This document shows, one piece after another, positions 46,755 through 58,257 of a stretch of 64,000 bases of DNA. Under the pieces are notes generated by a model. The model did no database searches. It saw only the letters and a program-made list of their open reading frames with translations, and was not told the DNA's origin. The stretch comes from Zanthoxylum bungeanum (taxonomy: Eukaryota; Streptophyta; Magnoliopsida; Sapindales; Rutaceae): NCBI GenBank assembly GCA_019454045.1, contig SKCR01035595.1:1-64000 (forward strand). Direction: 5' to 3'. The stretch's first letter is position 1. Each line of letters starts with the position of its first letter. Both the position numbers and the translations under genes were made by a program.

Positions 46755-49308
46755 TGTTAGGATTTTATGGAGGAATATCGGTAACGCAGCGGAAACGCGG
46801 GTCGGGGCAGAAATCGTATTTCAAAAAAAAACTTTTTCAAAATACCGAGTAAATTATTCAATATCTAATATAAATAATCTATTCAGATTTCACCTAAACC
46901 CAAAAACATTACTCACATTCATGATCCGATCAGAAGAAGTAATAATCTGACCACAAAAGGCCCATGGTCCGAGCACATGAAGCCATGGTCCGACCACATG
47001 AGGTCACGATCCAACCACATGAGGTCATTCCGACCACATGGGGTCATGATCTGACCAAACTAGGTCCTACCAGACTAGAGACGACCATAAGAGGTCCGAC
47101 CAAACTAGGGCCGACCAGACGAGGTCCGACCAGACGAGGTCCGACCAGACGAGATCCGACCAGACCAGGTCCGACCAGACTAGGGCCGACCAGACGAGAT
47201 CCGACCAGACCAGGTCCGACCAGACTATGGCCGACCAGACGAGATCCGACCAGACCAGGTCCGACCGGACGTGGTCCGACCAGACCAGGGTCAACCCGAC
47301 GAGTATTTTACATGCATCATATACACATCCAAATACACAACATAAATGAAAAGCCCGAAGGTGGGAGAAGGTCTAAAAACTTAATTTATTAGACAAAATT
47401 AATTAAATCCAACACTTCAATCAAGTTTCTTAAACACAAAAAAAGCCTCACCACAATGAAATAACTATAGAACAATTCTAGGTCATTTAAGAGTGGGTCA
47501 ATAACTCTAGAATGGCAACAAGTTTCTCAAAACATCAAAAGAATGCTTATAAACACATTATTACATTCTATGATCTTTATACATGCTCAACCTTATCCAA
47601 AACTTCCATCCTCCAAAAATACAAAGAATAAAGAATAGAAAAACATAAGAACATCACAAGATGAAGCCCACAACAAGAGGAACATTTTTCTCTCTAATGG
47701 TAAGTTGGAAATACTTACTAGATTCCAAGCTTTTCTTTGTTTTTGCTTTTCTTTCTCTCAAGCTTCTTTGTCTTCCTTTTAATGGAGTTTTTGGATGAGA
47801 TTTTGCTTAATGAAAATATCCAACACTTTTGCTATTTTCTAGCTTGGCCGAATTCAACAACAAGAGAAAATATTAATATTTTTCATTTTATTTCAATCAA
47901 GCCAACTTGGCCACTTGCTTTTGAAATCATTAACTCATTAATGAATTTCTTAAAGTCAAGTATATCATCTTTATGTCATCTCAATGATTATCATAACTTT
48001 AATACATTTATATTTTAATTAAATTAATCATTTAATAATTAATTGATTATTTAATTATTAAAATACAAATATATTAAATATATGTATTAAATTTACAATA
48101 AATATCAAATACATATATATTTATGATATAAATCAAATATCTCAATTTGACAATTAATTAATGTGTATTTCATAAAATCTAACATTAAATGCAAATACAC
48201 AAAAATTAGGAAATGACTATTAGGTCCCAACGCATGTATTTTCCGTTTAACCTTTAAACGACTTATAAATAATCAGTATTATTTATAAATGTTGCCCTAG
48301 TGCTCTACGAGTATATTTCATTAGAAAGACTCTCTAGATTCAGGTACAAAATCCAATTTTCTGTCCATAATTTACCCACCCGTAAATTATGATGACCACA
48401 GATAAACTAGTTGAATCATACAGGTCGAGGTCATTGCATACGTATAATCCCTCCGTCACAGGTATCCGGATAATCCTAGAGATATAGATGTAAACGTCAA
48501 ATCTCTATAGGTATTATCCCGTCGACGTATCTATTAGCAATCTATAAATAACATTCGGAACTGATTCCGAAGTATACTATGGCCATAGATTTAACTGATT
48601 GCTAATCACATATGGACTACCTATGCTCTGTACACAGAACTGACGGATCATATCTTGACACACACAAGATATCATGAGGATCGGTCCACACCCAACGAAC
48701 AGGCGGAGGTCTGATCTAAATAGATCGGTGACGTGACTGCCATCTAAGTGTGGATGATGTCTCATACATCTACAGTGGTATCTCAAGTCGAATGACCACT
48801 ATGCTACTCAACCCGAGAAGATTCTTATTGATGTTGGTGTACCATCCATTAAGAATCTTCGGTGAGTCGTTCAGTGTTTATCCACTATAAACACCTACAC
48901 GTCTATACTAATCTCCCCAAACTCATGGTTCATTGGGATAAACATCGGACCAAGTCTCGATATACGACATGTACTGGTCTCAACCGGATTTGACTAACCG
49001 ACCCGTGTTAGTGAATCTTGACCAGGAACTATATTTAAAAATATACATTTAGGAGTGACATTTCCCAATGTCAATTACAAACTACCGTTGTAACTGTGTA
49101 CTGCATTATATATTATCGGGCATTTGTCTAATATATACATATCACTAAACAACATTTAGTCTCAATCTAATCGTAATCAGATCGAATACGTATATAAAAA
49201 AAAGAGGTGCAACCATAAATAAGTAATATTATGGAAAATTGGATGTTTATATTCATGAATCAGACATAAATACGGTCCGGATTGGCACTCTGAGCACCGA
49301 CCCCAACA
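46755..49308 (-). mobile_element. Solo LTR of the copia-A family with target duplication
   Basis: On the minus strand it starts TGTTGGGGTCGGTGCTCAGA (49308) and ends TAAAATCCTAACA (46755). The middle matches the copia-A LTRs in order. The 5-bp target duplication CTTAC flanks it (46750-46754 and 49309-49313). No internal region is present, so it arose by recombination between two LTRs. It interrupts Athila-like fragment E. Confidence 0.93.
46960..47300. repeat. Minisatellite, about 15-bp unit, inside the solo LTR
   Basis: Tandem copies of GTCCGACCAGACGAG and variants (CAGACCAG, CAGACTAG, GGCCGACC), about 15-20 units, most regular at 47090-47295. Frames on both strands (Thr-Arg-Arg-Gly-Pro type and Val-Trp-Ser-Asp type) are a by-product. 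The array is absent from the other copia-A LTRs in the window. Confidence 0.88.
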
Positions 49309-49313
49309 CTTAC

Positions 49314-49670
49314 CACTGCAAAGAGTAATAACAGATTTAACTTGGTCTATGTGTTGACTACCAGAACTACCCTCGTGAGAGTTTTGATGACTCTATGGAT
49401 TTGGTTGTGGTTGTACATGAAACTTTCATTTCTCATTAATGGTCAATGCAGATATGATTTTGGATAAATTATCTTTCAGATCAATCAATGTTTGCAAAAT
49501 TTGATTATTGATGGCTTTTTGTTTCTCAATGAATGCATGCAAAGTATCCTCCAGGGTTTTCCTAGTTGGTGGGACATATGGGGTATAATTCTGAGAATTT
49601 TAAAAATTCTGGTGTAATTGGGAGGTTATTGGGATGGTTGTGCTTGGTTATCATTCCTCTAAATAATTTT
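49314..49670 (-). pseudogene. Athila-like gag C-terminal linker (element E)
   Basis: The minus strand reads PPTRKTLEDTLHAFIEKQ followed by KAINNQILQTLIDLKDNLS and a stop soon after. This is the conserved linker after the Athila gag zinc knuckle. It belongs upstream of the protease piece at 46416, from which it is separated by the solo LTR. The right limit is approximate. Confidence 0.65.
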
Positions 49671-50439
49671 TTTAGAAAGTGATGATTTTTAAAGCATGAT
49701 TTTGATGATTTTCTGGAGGTATGGGGGAAAAACTCACCTCAATTGTAACTTGGTACATATATTGGAATTGACGGTTACTGGAATTGACGGATTCAGAGCA
49801 TCTGCATATATAGAGCATGACTAGGGGGACGACGATACATAACGCCCCTAGATCCTAGATTTCAGGGCTAGGGGGATGGCGAGACGTAACGCCCCTAGAC
49901 TCTAGATTCAAAGTCGAGATGATAGCATTGATCCACATATTGGGCTCTAATTTAGTGACTTGGGGGATGGCGAGACGTAACACCCCAAGACCACTAGTTA
50001 GACGTATGAGGGGACGGCGAGACATAACGCCTTCATACATCAAGTCTTTCATAGACAGATTTTTAGAGATGAGATTTTCAGAGATATGGTTTTTCATAAA
50101 CGATAAGTTTTATGAAAGAGTTTTCCAGAGGATTCAGTTTTATAGATAGTAATTTAGAATTTTTCAGAAAGAAAAGTTTCCAGAAAGAGAACTGTTTTCA
50201 TATAAGAAAGAATTTTCAAAAAGATCAGATTTCTTTGAGATGATTTTGATTTCAGTAAAATGAATGTTTCATAAAGTATTTCAGTTTTTCGTCTTTAAAT
50301 TATCCACTCAAAGGTCGTTTAAAACGATCTAACCCATATACTCCCAGTTTTTCTATTTTGCAGGTTTACCCGGAGTACGAGCTCGGAAGGATGGATACTG
50401 ATTGTAGTCACTAGGGTGTATGGATTTACCAGGTCGTAC
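49671..50439. repeat. Unclassified repeat-bearing DNA left of element C
   Basis: The motif GGGGATGGCGAGACGTAACGCCCC and degenerate forms occur four times (about 49829, 49873, 49963, 50013). The arrangement suggests LTR or leader DNA of an old retroelement into which element C inserted. No coding region is recognised. Confidence 0.5.
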
Positions 50440-52355
50440 TGTAGGCATTGCATTTTTACACATTAGCCCAATGATGAGTCTCGTATGGAGGCAACTACTT
50501 CTTTAGTCATGAAAGTCGCGGGAAACGGACGTTGGAAGGGTAAAGTTGGAAAATAGAATTTTCGATGGATTTAATCTCCTTGTTTTCCGCTTCGGTTGCT
50601 AGTTATACCTCCGTTTCTAAGCTCACCTTAGGCCCAAAACTCCCATAGACCACATACCTAACCCAACCAAGCCCAAATACCCAAGTCAACCCAAGTCAAA
50701 CCAAGTCAAACCAAATCCATGCCCAAAGGATGTAATTCACGCCCAAAGCCCATTTATTTAGGTACATGCATATTATCACATGTTTAAATCTTGTAAATCC
50801 TTACCTAAATAAAAGAAATCAAATCAAATCCCTACCAAATCAAATCCAATCCCAAATCCTAATTAGGAGATGCATTCCTTATTAGAAATCAATTAGGAGA
50901 TTCCTTCCTAATCTAATAGGAAAGCCATCACCCTTTGCCTATAAAAAGAGGCCTTCACCCCCATTCACAACCCTAGCACACATACTTCCCTTGACGTCCC
51001 AAACACTTTCTCAAGCCTCCTTGCACCTCCAAAAACCTCCTTGAAGCCTCCATTGCCGAATCATAAACCTAAGCACCCTCCATTGCCGCATCTTTCATCC
51101 TTCACCAACACCCTTCACGCCTAAGCCCCTTTCACTACCCTCCATTGCCGAATTTTAGCCACCATTCACAGCCCTAAAACACACCAAAAATAAGCCTCAA
51201 ATAAAGCCCTAAAGTCGCACTAAACACTCTCCAAACACAGCCCCATTCGCAGCCCCAAAACAGTCCCCAAAAACGCCCCCACTGCACCTTGAACTGCCGC
51301 ATCTTCACCTTATGTTCTGGTCCGTTTTGGCTGCGACTTTAGCCAGAAAACAGCCCTAAAATCACCTAGAACCATCCCAAAAACCTCCATAAAGTTTCCC
51401 TAAAAAATCCCCACAAACGCACCTCCCTAAGCCTTCAAAATCACCCAAAACAGTCCGCTAAACCATCAAGACAGTGACCTGAAACGTAGAAGCGAGCAGC
51501 AGCGAAACGGACTTGAAAAACAGCAGCCCGAGCAGCAAAACAGCGAGGAAAGATGTGGAGTTGGTGAACTAAAAGAGTAGCGGATCATTCACCCTTCCAA
51601 CGGACGTGTAACGCCTTTTCTTAGACGACAAAAGAGGTTAGACCTGAGGGCACCTTTCTACTTATCTTCTTTATTGTTGTTTTATTTATTTTGATATATA
51701 ATGGCATGAGAGTCGTTTGAAGCATGATGTGATTGTTGGGTGAGCGGGATATGTGTTCCCTTTTGTGGTATATCGGATGGAAACCCGGACGTAAATTCCA
51801 TAGCCGATTCCGAATGGACGGTAGTATGGTCTGCACTCGGGATACAATGCCACATACCACTTAAGATACACGTATCTCGTCTCATCCAAATTTGTATTTG
51901 AGCATGTTATAGTCTTTAGGTTATATGTTTATTATTTAAAGCATGGTTTAATTTAGTTTGTTATTTATTTGTTAAAGCATGTTTAGGTTGTCCATTATGC
52001 ATGTTCTTAGTTTATGATGCGTTGGGTAATGATTTATACATGTGATTCAATGGTTCAATATGCTTGTTGTGTTACATTGCGTGAAAATTATTTGGATGAA
52101 AGCATGTTAGATCTAAGTACCCTTGAGCATGATTATTGAGTAGACTTGGTTAGTTCATTGCACAATTATATCATCACAAGTGACATAAGTAAGGGACCAT
52201 TCCGAACCCAACGGTTTGAGGTCTTCCCTTGCGAGGGGTGAGTGCGGCCTTAAATCTTTGTCCCGGTTCACACCGGGTGGCGACTCCATGTTATTTCATA
52301 CTTCCCAACTAGGCCACGAGCCTAGAAAAGCGTCGCCCAGGTTCTGTTGTCTACA
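50440..52355 (+). repeat. 5' LTR of element C
   Basis: It begins TGTAGGCATTGC and ends TTGTCTACA. The TATA box TATAAAAAG is at 50940-50948. The 3' half shows CCTCCATTGCCG-type repeats (about 51040-51160). Confidence 0.95.
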
Positions 52356-52358
52356 GTC

Positions 52359-52376
52359 TGGCGACTCCACTGGGGA
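52359..52376 (+). promoter_or_regulatory. Primer binding site of element C (tRNA-Arg type)
   Basis: TGGCGACTCCACTGGGGA lies 3 nt after the 5' LTR. It is the primer site type known from Tat/Ogre elements, complementary to a tRNA-Arg 3' end. Confidence 0.8.
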
Positions 52377-53309
52377 TATAGAGAATCGGCCCGAAATCAT
52401 GTCTTGTGATGTGTATAATTTGTGCATTAGTTGACCATTTCTATAGTGGGTTGAGGGGGTTAATCAAAGGCTTTGTTGAAGCTAGGTGATGGTTGGGTGT
52501 CTTCCTTCACTCACTACCCTTCGGGGAAAAGCTGTGAAGACACCCAGATAAATCATTACTTGTAGCTCGTTGTGACATACTAGTTTGGAGGACTCGTTGT
52601 TTATTCCTGACACCAAGCGATAAGAGCCTAAGGGGCTTGGGTACTTAAGAGAGCCTCGCTCCACCCTTCCCTCTGGGGAATCTACAACGGGAAATCCATT
52701 CGACAGTTAGTCACACACTGTAACTCGTTGGCACGTACCGTAAGGTATAAAAAAATGGTGCACTCACTTGGTCGCTTGAACCCTTGAGTGGGGAGTCCTA
52801 GTTGTGGGTAATCCTTCGTCAAAGAGAGCCTTTGTCCACACTCCGTGAACCCACTTGTGAAACTTAGCCTTGAAAGAACCGGTGGTTAGTTATTTATTTT
52901 ATGTTTGTGTGTTGGACCGCCGTCATTTGGATCCAGTTGGACCTTTTGTCAAAAGATGTGACTTGTTGGGCCATTTAAACTGGGGCAAGTTTGTGTCATT
53001 TGACAGTTGGGCCAAAAAGCTTCTAAAATGCCAGTGGGCCACTTTGTGAATGGGCCTTTTATCATTTGAAGTCATTTAGCCATATCATTGTAAAGTGTAA
53101 ACCTGTTGGGCCTTTTCAACTGGGACAAGTTTGCACCGCGCGATGGTGTGATAAATACTTTAAAATGATAATGGGCCAAGTAGTTTAAAGTTTCTTTTTT
53201 TTATCTATTACATGCATCGCATGCATCTCATGCATCTCATGCATACATGCATCATGTTACCCTTGTGTCTAAAAGCCATCATGGATACCCGTTGGGTTAG
53301 AAAAAAAGA
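52377..53309 (+). other. Leader of element C, no coding region
   Basis: Untranslated leader text with repeated phrases such as GTTGGGCC and ACTGGG(G/A)CAAGTTT (52960 and 53120), and CATGCATC repeats near 53210-53250. It joins directly to reverse transcriptase/RNase H coding text at about 53290-53310, which marks the internal deletion. Confidence 0.65.
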
Positions 53310-53900
53310 AAGAAGTCAGAGCATTCCTTGGGAAAATCCAGTATATCACTCGGTTCATTGCAAACTTGACGTCAGTGTGTGAACCTATCTTCAAGCTGTT
53401 GAGGAAAGACCAGCCAGTAAAATGGAACGAACAGTGTCAGGAAGCATTTGACAGAATAAGGGAATATTTGGTGAAACCTCCCGTCCTGAGACCTCCGAAA
53501 CAGGGCAGACCTTTGGTGCTTTATTTGGCTATTGAACCCGAAGCGCTGGGGGCGATGATGGTACAAGCCGATGAGATAGGAGTAGAGCACGCCATCTAAT
53601 ACCTCAGTAAGAAGCTGCTTCCGTACGAAGCCCGCTATCAAGAAGTAGAGAAGATTTGTCTAGCAGTAGTATGGGTGTCCAGGAAATTACGCCACTATTT
53701 CCAGTCTTACAAGATCCAAGTAGTCGCAAATGAGAATCCTTTGAAGTATCTACATTCGGTGCCTTCACTAGTTGGAAAGCTGGGCAGATGGTTAGTACTG
53801 TTGACTGAATTTGACATCGAGTACCTCACTTCAAAGGTAATCAAAGGGTGAGCCGTGGCAGAATTCTTAGCCTTACAACCTGTTGAAGGGGATCAGTACA
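53310..53900 (+). pseudogene. Element C: end of reverse transcriptase and first RNase H
   Basis: The text encodes YITRFIANLTSVCEPIFKLL, WNEQCQEAFDRIREYL, PLVLYLAIEPEALGAMMVQ, then after TAA 53597-53599 YLSKKLLPYEARYQEVEKI and YFQSYKIQV, the connection and RNase H domain of Ty3/gypsy elements. A further TGA occurs near 53849. The catalytic polymerase part is missing. Confidence 0.85.
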
Positions 53901-53939
53901 AGTTTGAATTCCCCGACGAAGAAATCCAAGCTATAGCAG

Positions 53940-54349
53940 TCCAAGGATGGAAGATGTATTTTGACGGAGCAGTGAACTGCAAATGAGCCGGAATCGGTAT
54001 TGTAATAGTAACCCCTGGGGGAGAGACTTTGCCTATGGCCAAGAGGTTGACGTTCAGGGTAACTAACAATATGGCTGAGTATGAAGCATGTGCATTCGGC
54101 TTGAGTGCATTAATAGCCTTGAGAGCTACGAACGTGGATGTTTACGGAGATTCAATGTTGGTGATCCGACAGATGCAAGGAGAATGGGAGTTAAAAGAAG
54201 AACGGTTGAAGCCGTACTTATTCCACCTCAGAAACCTAGCACATCTTATCCCTAACTGCAAATTTCAGCACTTGCCTCGGGAAGAAAATCAGATGGCAGA
54301 TGCATTGGCAACGCTAGCCGCAACCGGGAGAATCCAGAGAAATTGGTGA
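53940..54349 (+). pseudogene. Element C: additional (archaeal-type) RNase H domain
   Basis: GWKMYFDGAVNCK, a TGA, then AGIGIVIVTPGGE, FRVTNNMAEYEACAFGLSAL, VYGDSMLVIRQMQGEW and HLPREENQMADALATLA. These are the D-E-D-D pattern residues of the second RNase H that distinguishes the Tat lineage. The frame from 54029 to the stop at 54347-54349 is open. Confidence 0.88.
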
Positions 54350-54429
54350 TGAGACCACTTGTGTTGACAACGGCCAGCAGCAAACCGGTTTATGAGATAG
54401 AGAGGTCTCGGGGAGTAGAGGTCGATGAC

Positions 54430-55680
54430 GAGAACGTGGTATTATGACATCCAGAGGTACCTGGAACATGGGAATACCCAGAGGAAGCGAGCAGAAAAGA
54501 CAGAATCGTCATTCAGAAGTTGGCTGCTCAACATGTGAGTCTGAAAGGAGAACTCAACAAAATGCAAGCGAACGGTGTTCAGCTGAAATGCTTGAGAAAG
54601 GAAGAAGCTCAGAAGATAATAGATGAAGTGCATGCTGGCGTTTGTGGACCACATATGAACGGATTGAACTTGTCCCGCAAGATTGTGAGACAAGGCTTTT
54701 ACTGGTCAACCATGGAAGCCGACTGCGCGAAGCTGGTAAGGCACTGTCATGATTGTCAAGCGCACGGGAATTTGAATCATTTGCCGCATACAGAATTGCA
54801 CGGGTTGTCAGAACCGTGGCCTTTCTCAGCATGGGGAATTGATATGATCGGAGAGATTCGGGCCGAATGCGTCAAACGGACATCGCTTTATAGTGGTAGC
54901 AGTGGACTACTTCTCGAAATGGGTAGAAGCCGAGTCATTCCGTAATGTCACGGCAAAACAAATGGCTAAGTTCATATCCCGAAATCTCATATGCCGGTAC
55001 GGTATGCCGCATCACGTGGTTACGGACAATGGAGTCCAGTTTCAGGGAGAGACCAAGGCGATGTTACAGAGGTATGGGATAGGTCATCATAAGTCTTCAC
55101 CATACAGACCGCAGGCTAATGGAGCAGTTGAGGCAGCCAACAAGACAATAAAGACGATTCTGGCGAAGATGACGGAGAATTACAAAGACTGGGCTGATAA
55201 GCTGTCGTATGCCTTGTGGGGATACAGAACTTCTGTAAGGACAGCAACTGGAGCTACGCCTTACTCTTTAGTCTACGGAATGAAGCGGTATTGCCGGTGG
55301 AAGTTGAGATACAGTCCATGCGGGTGTTAGCAGAATCAGAATTGCCTGAACGAGAATGGACCTCGCAGAGGTTTGAGCAGTTAGCATTGATGGATGAGAA
55401 GAGGATGAAGTCCTTGCATCACATGCAGATATATCAGAAGAGGTTGGCCCGAGCATTTAATAAGAAGGTGCGTCCTACCAAGATCAAGAAAGGTGATCTG
55501 GTACTTAAGCAGTCGAAGCCGTCGACGACAGACCCAATAGGGAAGTTCAGACCAAATTGGGAAGGACCATACATTGTTCAGAAGGTAATGGGAAATGGAG
55601 TAGTGAGACTGTCGGACTTGGAAGGGAATGAGTTCACCGAGCCGATCAATGTTGACAGATTGAAGTTGTATTTTTGCTGA
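54430..55680 (+). pseudogene. Element C integrase, two frameshifts
   Basis: The zinc-binding HHCC region reads HAGVCGPHMNG, GFYWSTMEADCAKLV, CHDCQAHG. The catalytic core has WGIDMIGEI, VTDNGVQFQGETKAML and NGAVEAANKTIKTI, so the three acidic residues are present. The C-terminus has KKVRPTKIKKGDLVL and NWEGPYIVQKVMGNGVVRL and ends with TGA at 55678-55680. Frameshifts lie between about 54860 and 54893 and near 55285. This is one of the better preserved pol parts in the window. Confidence 0.9.
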
Positions 55681-56900
55681 GGGACAGAAGACTGAATAGT
55701 CATCCGCGCAGAAGACCTAACCAACGGGATAAAGAGAACTCATGCATGCATGCACACATATAACCCACTTATTGCATTCCTTTTTTTTTGCGTGTTTTGT
55801 GTTTTTTGTTTTATATTCATAGGTATCGAAGAATAAAAGAGAAAACGGCAAAGACAATCTAATCAGAACAGCGAAAGCACTGTATTGAATTTGGGAAGAA
55901 ATCCTAAGGCTGAGGTCCACATCGGTGTTAAGATTCAGATGGTAATCTGAGGGTTAAGGCCCATTTTGAGTTTGAATTCGGATATGGATCCGGGGGCGAA
56001 GCCCCATGGTCAGCAGTAAAGAGGAAGAATTCCTTTGATTGAGTGAGTGAGGTGAAAAAAAAAAAGAGTGAGAGAGAGAAGTCTTTGATGGTTAAACATA
56101 TGTCCGGTGATGATTATGTGCTGTAGGGAGAAGCCTTAGAAGCGAGAAGCGCGAGACGCGCTCTTATCGGTATTCTGAATGGATTGATCTCGGCTGGATC
56201 ATGAAGCACTTGATAAAGGTATCTCAACAGTAGAAGCCTGAGCGGTTGATGAGATGACTAGTTGAGAGATGGTGGATCGGTGAATGACCGTTTGCCTGGA
56301 TGTCCACACTGATTTGCCTATGGTACGATACATGATATGGTTGAAAATAAAGAAAAAAAGTCTCTGCAATGAAAAGAAAAGAAATAGACCGCCTATAACC
56401 GATAAGCGTGAAGCTACCCATGGGCGAGTATTAGGACCACCATGAGGAGAAATGCTACCCTAAAGGGTAGGTGAGTCAGGAGAAAAGAAAAAAGAAAGAA
56501 AAGAAAAGAAAAGAAAAAAAAAAAAAAATGAAGGAAAAAAATGAAAAGAAAGAGACGATGCAATAAAAGAAGACCATATCATGTTGAGTATGCTACAGTA
56601 ATCACAGAATGTGACCCAGACATCCAGGTTGGTTAGACCCACTGATCCGATTCTCCGAAGCGAAATCATCGAGTTGGCTGACTTAAGGAATAAGCTGCGA
56701 AGGAACCTTAGCACACACACACACTAGGAGTCTAGTTCAGATCACCCATTCAGAGGATTGGGTTTGAGTATGTCGAGTACTTTGAAGATTCTTTGGCTTT
56801 GACGTGAAGCATCCGTTGAGGACAAAAATATGTTAGCTATCAAGATTATCTCGAAGAGAGGCACTACAGTATGCAAAATAGAGAATCGGCATCAGTAGTA
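55681..56900 (+). other. Element C 3' untranslated region, proximal part
   Basis: No coding region. It includes an A/G-rich tract at about 56478-56565 (AAAAGAAAAGAAAAG type with a 15-nt A run). Confidence 0.6.
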
Positions 56901-58140
56901 GACTTGCCAGGTATGGCATTCAGAGGGCGAGGCCCACATTAGATCAACATCAGTAACGGACTTGCCGGTATGGTTCAGGGGGCGAGGCCCATATTAGGTT
57001 TAGCATCAGATCTGCCGGGTATGGCATTCTGTGGGCGAGGCACACATTGGTTCAAATCAGTTTCAGCCAGGTACGGCACTCCGGGTATGGAGATATCAGA
57101 TCAGCCAGGTACGACACTGCGGATATGGAGATATCAGTTCAGCCAGGTACGGCACTCGAGTATGGAGATATCAGTTCAGCCGGTACGGCACTCCGGGTAT
57201 GGAGATATCAGATCAGTTCAGCCAGGTACGGCACTCCGGGCATGGAGATATCACAGCGGCGACACCCTAGGTACGGGGTTAGCATTCAGACATTTGTGGC
57301 ACTCTAGGTACGGAGGCGTCACTGCGACACCCTAGGTACGGGGTTAGCACTCAGACATTTGTGGCTCTCTAGGTACGGAGGCGTCACACGCGACACCCTA
57401 GGTACGGGGTTAGCACTCAGAGATTTGTGGCACTCTAGGTACGGAGGCATCACTGCGACACCCTAGGTACGGGGTTAGCACTCAGACATTTGTGGCTCTC
57501 TAGGTACTGAGACGTCACTTCGACGCCCTAGGTACGGGGTTTAGCATTCAGACCACAGCGACGCCCTAGGTACGGGGTTAGCACGCCAGGTACGACATGT
57601 GGACTATTCAGACATTTGTGGCTCTCTAGGTACGGAGACGTCACCGCCGCGACACCCTAGGTACGGGGTTAGCATTCAGACCACAAGCGACGCCCTAGGT
57701 ATGGGGTTAGCACGCCAGGTACGGCATGTGGACTATTCAGACATTTGTGGCTCTCTAGGTACGGAGACGTCACTGCGACACCCTAGGTACGGGGTTAGCA
57801 TTCAGACCACAGCGACGCCCTAGGTACGGGGTTAGCACGCCAGGTACGGCATGTGGACTATTCAGACATTTGTGGCTCTCTAGGTACGGAGACGTCACCG
57901 CGACACCCTAGGTACGGGGTTAGCATTCAGACCACAGCGACACCCTAGGTACGGGGTTAGCACGCCAGGTACGGCATGTGGACTATTCAGACATTTGTGG
58001 CACTCTAGGTACGGAGGCGTCACTGCGACACCCTAGGTATGGGGTTAGCACTCAGACAACCAACATCATCATTGCGGTACTCTAGGTATGGAGACGCAAC
58101 CGCGACGCCCTAGGTACGGGGTTTAGCATTATCAACTCAG
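56901..58140 (+). repeat. Tandem-repeat field of element C
   Basis: Three repeat types follow one another: GACTTGCC(A)GGTATGG with GGGCGAGGCCCACATT (about 56905-57040); GGTACGGCACTCCGGGTATGG with AGATATCAG, about 40-bp unit, five copies (57068-57250); and a compound unit with GCGACACCCTAGGTACGGGG, TTAGCA, CATTTGTGGC and TCTAGGTACGGAGGCGTCAC, repeated many times (57252-58135). All share a GGTACGG core. Open frames here are artefacts. Tandem repeats in this position are known from Ogre/Tat elements. Confidence 0.93.
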
Positions 58141-58244
58141 CACAGCAGGCAGACCAGGTGACAGCTGGCGAGCCAGGTAAGTAAAAATGCATTGCACGTA
58201 CTTTGATAGGATTGTCATTGTCACACACTGCACAAGTCCCATCA

Positions 58245-58257
58245 AAGTGGGGGCGAC
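58245..58257 (+). promoter_or_regulatory. Polypurine tract of element C
   Basis: AAAGTGGGGGCGAC directly precedes the 3' LTR. Confidence 0.75.

Noticed and set aside
46964..47392. Repetitive proline/threonine/arginine protein, and its minus-strand counterpart with VWSDL repeats
   Set aside because: Both are frames through a 15-bp minisatellite within a solo LTR, with no start context or conservation.
51621..51889. Minus-strand frames that recur at 59436-59703
   Set aside because: The recurrence is due to the two LTRs of element C, not to a duplicated gene.
56970..57823. Repetitive frames and a possible CRISPR-like array
   Set aside because: The repeats are adjacent tandem units without unique spacers, in a plant retrotransposon 3' region.
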